A DNA stretch of 7,589 nucleotides from an uncultured Ruminococcus sp. (GTDB taxonomy: Bacteria; Bacillota; Clostridia; Oscillospirales; CAG-272), in NCBI GenBank assembly GCA_902796505.1, contig CADBPA010000093.1, forward strand, positions 1 to 7,589. The letters are read 5' to 3'. The translations under genes were made by a program, and so were the position numbers. Under the pieces are notes generated by a model, which was not told the DNA's origin, searched no databases, and saw only the letters and a program-made list of their open reading frames with translations. Positions 7,083-7,589 of this stretch are shown here, piece after piece. The first letter of the stretch is position 1; the number at the start of each line of letters is the position of its first letter.

Positions 7083-7340
7083 AGCGGAAAGCGCAGAGCG
7101 GCGTGAGATCGCCGTGGGATCGCCGGGAAGCGAAAGCCCCGGCAGCTGAATCGCAAGACCGCAAAGCGGCGCAAACCGGCGCGGGCGAATGCCCCGGTAG
7201 CCGAATCGCAAGACCGCAAAGCGGCGCAAACCGCCGTGGGCGAATACCCCGGCAGCCGAAGCGCAAGACCGCAAAGCGGCGCAAACCGTCGGAAAAAAGT
7301 CCCGACAAAGCGCAAAACCGGTCGAAACATTCGGCAAAAA
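7083..7340. repeat. T-poor 55-bp tandem repeat in the pheT 3' region
   Basis: After the pheT stop lies a gene-free block with an exact 55-bp period. The core CGCAAGACCGCAAAGCGGCG begins at 7152, 7207 and 7262. Similarity extends left to 7130, and a degenerate earlier copy starts near 7091. I count 71 A and 13 T in bases 7081-7320. A segment at 7301-7320 (CCCGACAAAGCGCAAAACCG) resembles 47-67 of the first repeat block, and the AAGCGGCG-AAACCG core is shared too. No terminator lies between pheT and this block, so it should be transcribed as the 3' untranslated region. Reading frames across it lack ribosome sites and are not genes. Confidence 0.85.
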
Positions 7341-7358
7341 TATATTCCGTTTTTTTAT

Positions 7359-7388
7359 GAGAGCCTCGTCAAGAGGCTCTCTTTTTTT
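7359..7388 (+). terminator. Strong intrinsic terminator of the pheST transcript
   Basis: A perfect 9-bp stem, GAGAGCCTC (7359-7367) and GAGGCTCTC (7373-7381), closes a GTCAA loop and is followed directly by seven T residues (7382-7388). This is a textbook rho-independent terminator for + strand transcription. It lies 276 bases beyond the pheT stop, so the 55-bp repeat block falls inside the transcript. No A-run precedes the stem, so it should work in one direction only. Confidence 0.93.
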
Positions 7389-7434
7389 GCGTATTTTGCT
7401 AATTTTTCTTTGCATTTTCCGGATCTTCTCGCTT

Positions 7435-7471
7435 CCTCGCCGCCGATTCGCTACTCGGTGGGAGGCTTTTT
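7435..7471 (+). terminator. Second, imperfect terminator-like hairpin
   Basis: CCTC-G-CC-G-CCGA (7435-7446) can pair with TCGG-T-GG-GAGG (7455-7465), giving an 11-bp stem with one bulged G and one G-U wobble around the loop TTCGCTAC. C and then five T residues follow (7467-7471). It lies 47 bases after the first terminator with no gene between them, so it may be a backup terminator. It could also be part of a dispersed repeat. Confidence 0.55.
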
Positions 7472-7589
7472 GTAGTGCGCCCCGAAGGATCGCGTTGAAC
7501 TTTGAAAAAAGTATGATTCGCATTTCGGTCGTATAGAGTTATCGGAGGCATAATTCAGCATGCCTTCCCCGCTTGGGTAGCGAAGCGGC
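7472..7589. other. Intergenic end of window, no gene seen
   Basis: No open reading frame of useful length is present. TATGAT at 7512-7517 and TATAGA at 7532-7537 resemble -10 boxes, but neither has a -35 box at proper spacing. GGAGG (7544-7548) stands 11 bases before an ATG at 7560, but that frame stops after six codons (MPSPLG). The last bases, CCTTCCCCGCTTGGG followed by AGCGAAGCGGC, look like the left part of a palindromic intergenic repeat cut by the window edge. Confidence 0.5.

Noticed and set aside
4713..7523. 936-codon open frame on the minus strand opposite pheT
   Set aside because: Same cause: it mirrors the pheT codon bias and runs into the T-poor repeat, which also lacks minus-strand stops. 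No recognisable domain.
7502..7537. Promoter for a downstream gene (TTGAAA with TATAGA)
   Set aside because: The spacing is 24 bases, and TTGAAC to TATGAT is only 11. Neither is acceptable for SigA.

Overview
The window carries five complete housekeeping genes, all on the + strand: uvrC, rsmD, coaD, pheS and pheT. They are flanked on both sides by repeat-rich DNA without genes. The genes are GC-rich with strong G/C preference at third codon positions. That bias also produces very long antisense reading frames, which I treat as shadows. Two features point to Bacillota, probably an uncultured Clostridia lineage: the Firmicutes-style cysteine cluster in PheS (C-x2-C-x4-C-x2-C) and the divergent PheT (NKSLTNRPDLWGH, YEKMLDP). 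Purine-rich Shine-Dalgarno sites and a consensus SigA-type promoter fit this. The assignment below phylum level is an inference.

Layout. Bases 1-345 are an A-rich, T-poor tandem repeat (period about 165, with an inner 51-bp duplication). Bases 356-623 are a dense chain of small perfect hairpins. The first three overlap in a 15-bp tandem repeat; the others are separated by the heptamer ATATCGA or its reverse complement. uvrC (652-2517), rsmD (2522-3106) and coaD (3103-3588) form a tightly packed cluster with a 4-nt gap and then a 4-nt ATGA overlap. A perfect TTGACA-N17-TATAAT promoter begins inside the coaD stop region (3585-3613) and drives pheS (3659-4687) and pheT (4707-7082). Downstream, 7083-7320 holds a second T-poor repeat block with a 55-bp period, related in sequence to the first block. 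A strong intrinsic terminator follows (7359-7388), then a second, weaker terminator-like hairpin (7435-7471). The last 118 bases contain no identifiable gene and end in what looks like the start of another palindromic repeat.

How the genes work together. UvrC is the nuclease subunit of nucleotide excision repair. RsmD methylates 16S rRNA. CoaD makes dephospho-CoA. PheS and PheT form the heterotetrameric phenylalanyl-tRNA synthetase. They share expression rather than a pathway. The short pheST leader (about 39 nt) leaves no room for a T-box riboswitch or a peptide attenuator, so pheST looks constitutively transcribed.

I see no mobile-element gene, CRISPR array, tRNA, defence gene or undescribed protein system. 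The unexplained content is in the non-coding DNA: the ATATCGA hairpin array upstream of uvrC and the two related T-poor repeat blocks that bracket the gene cluster.
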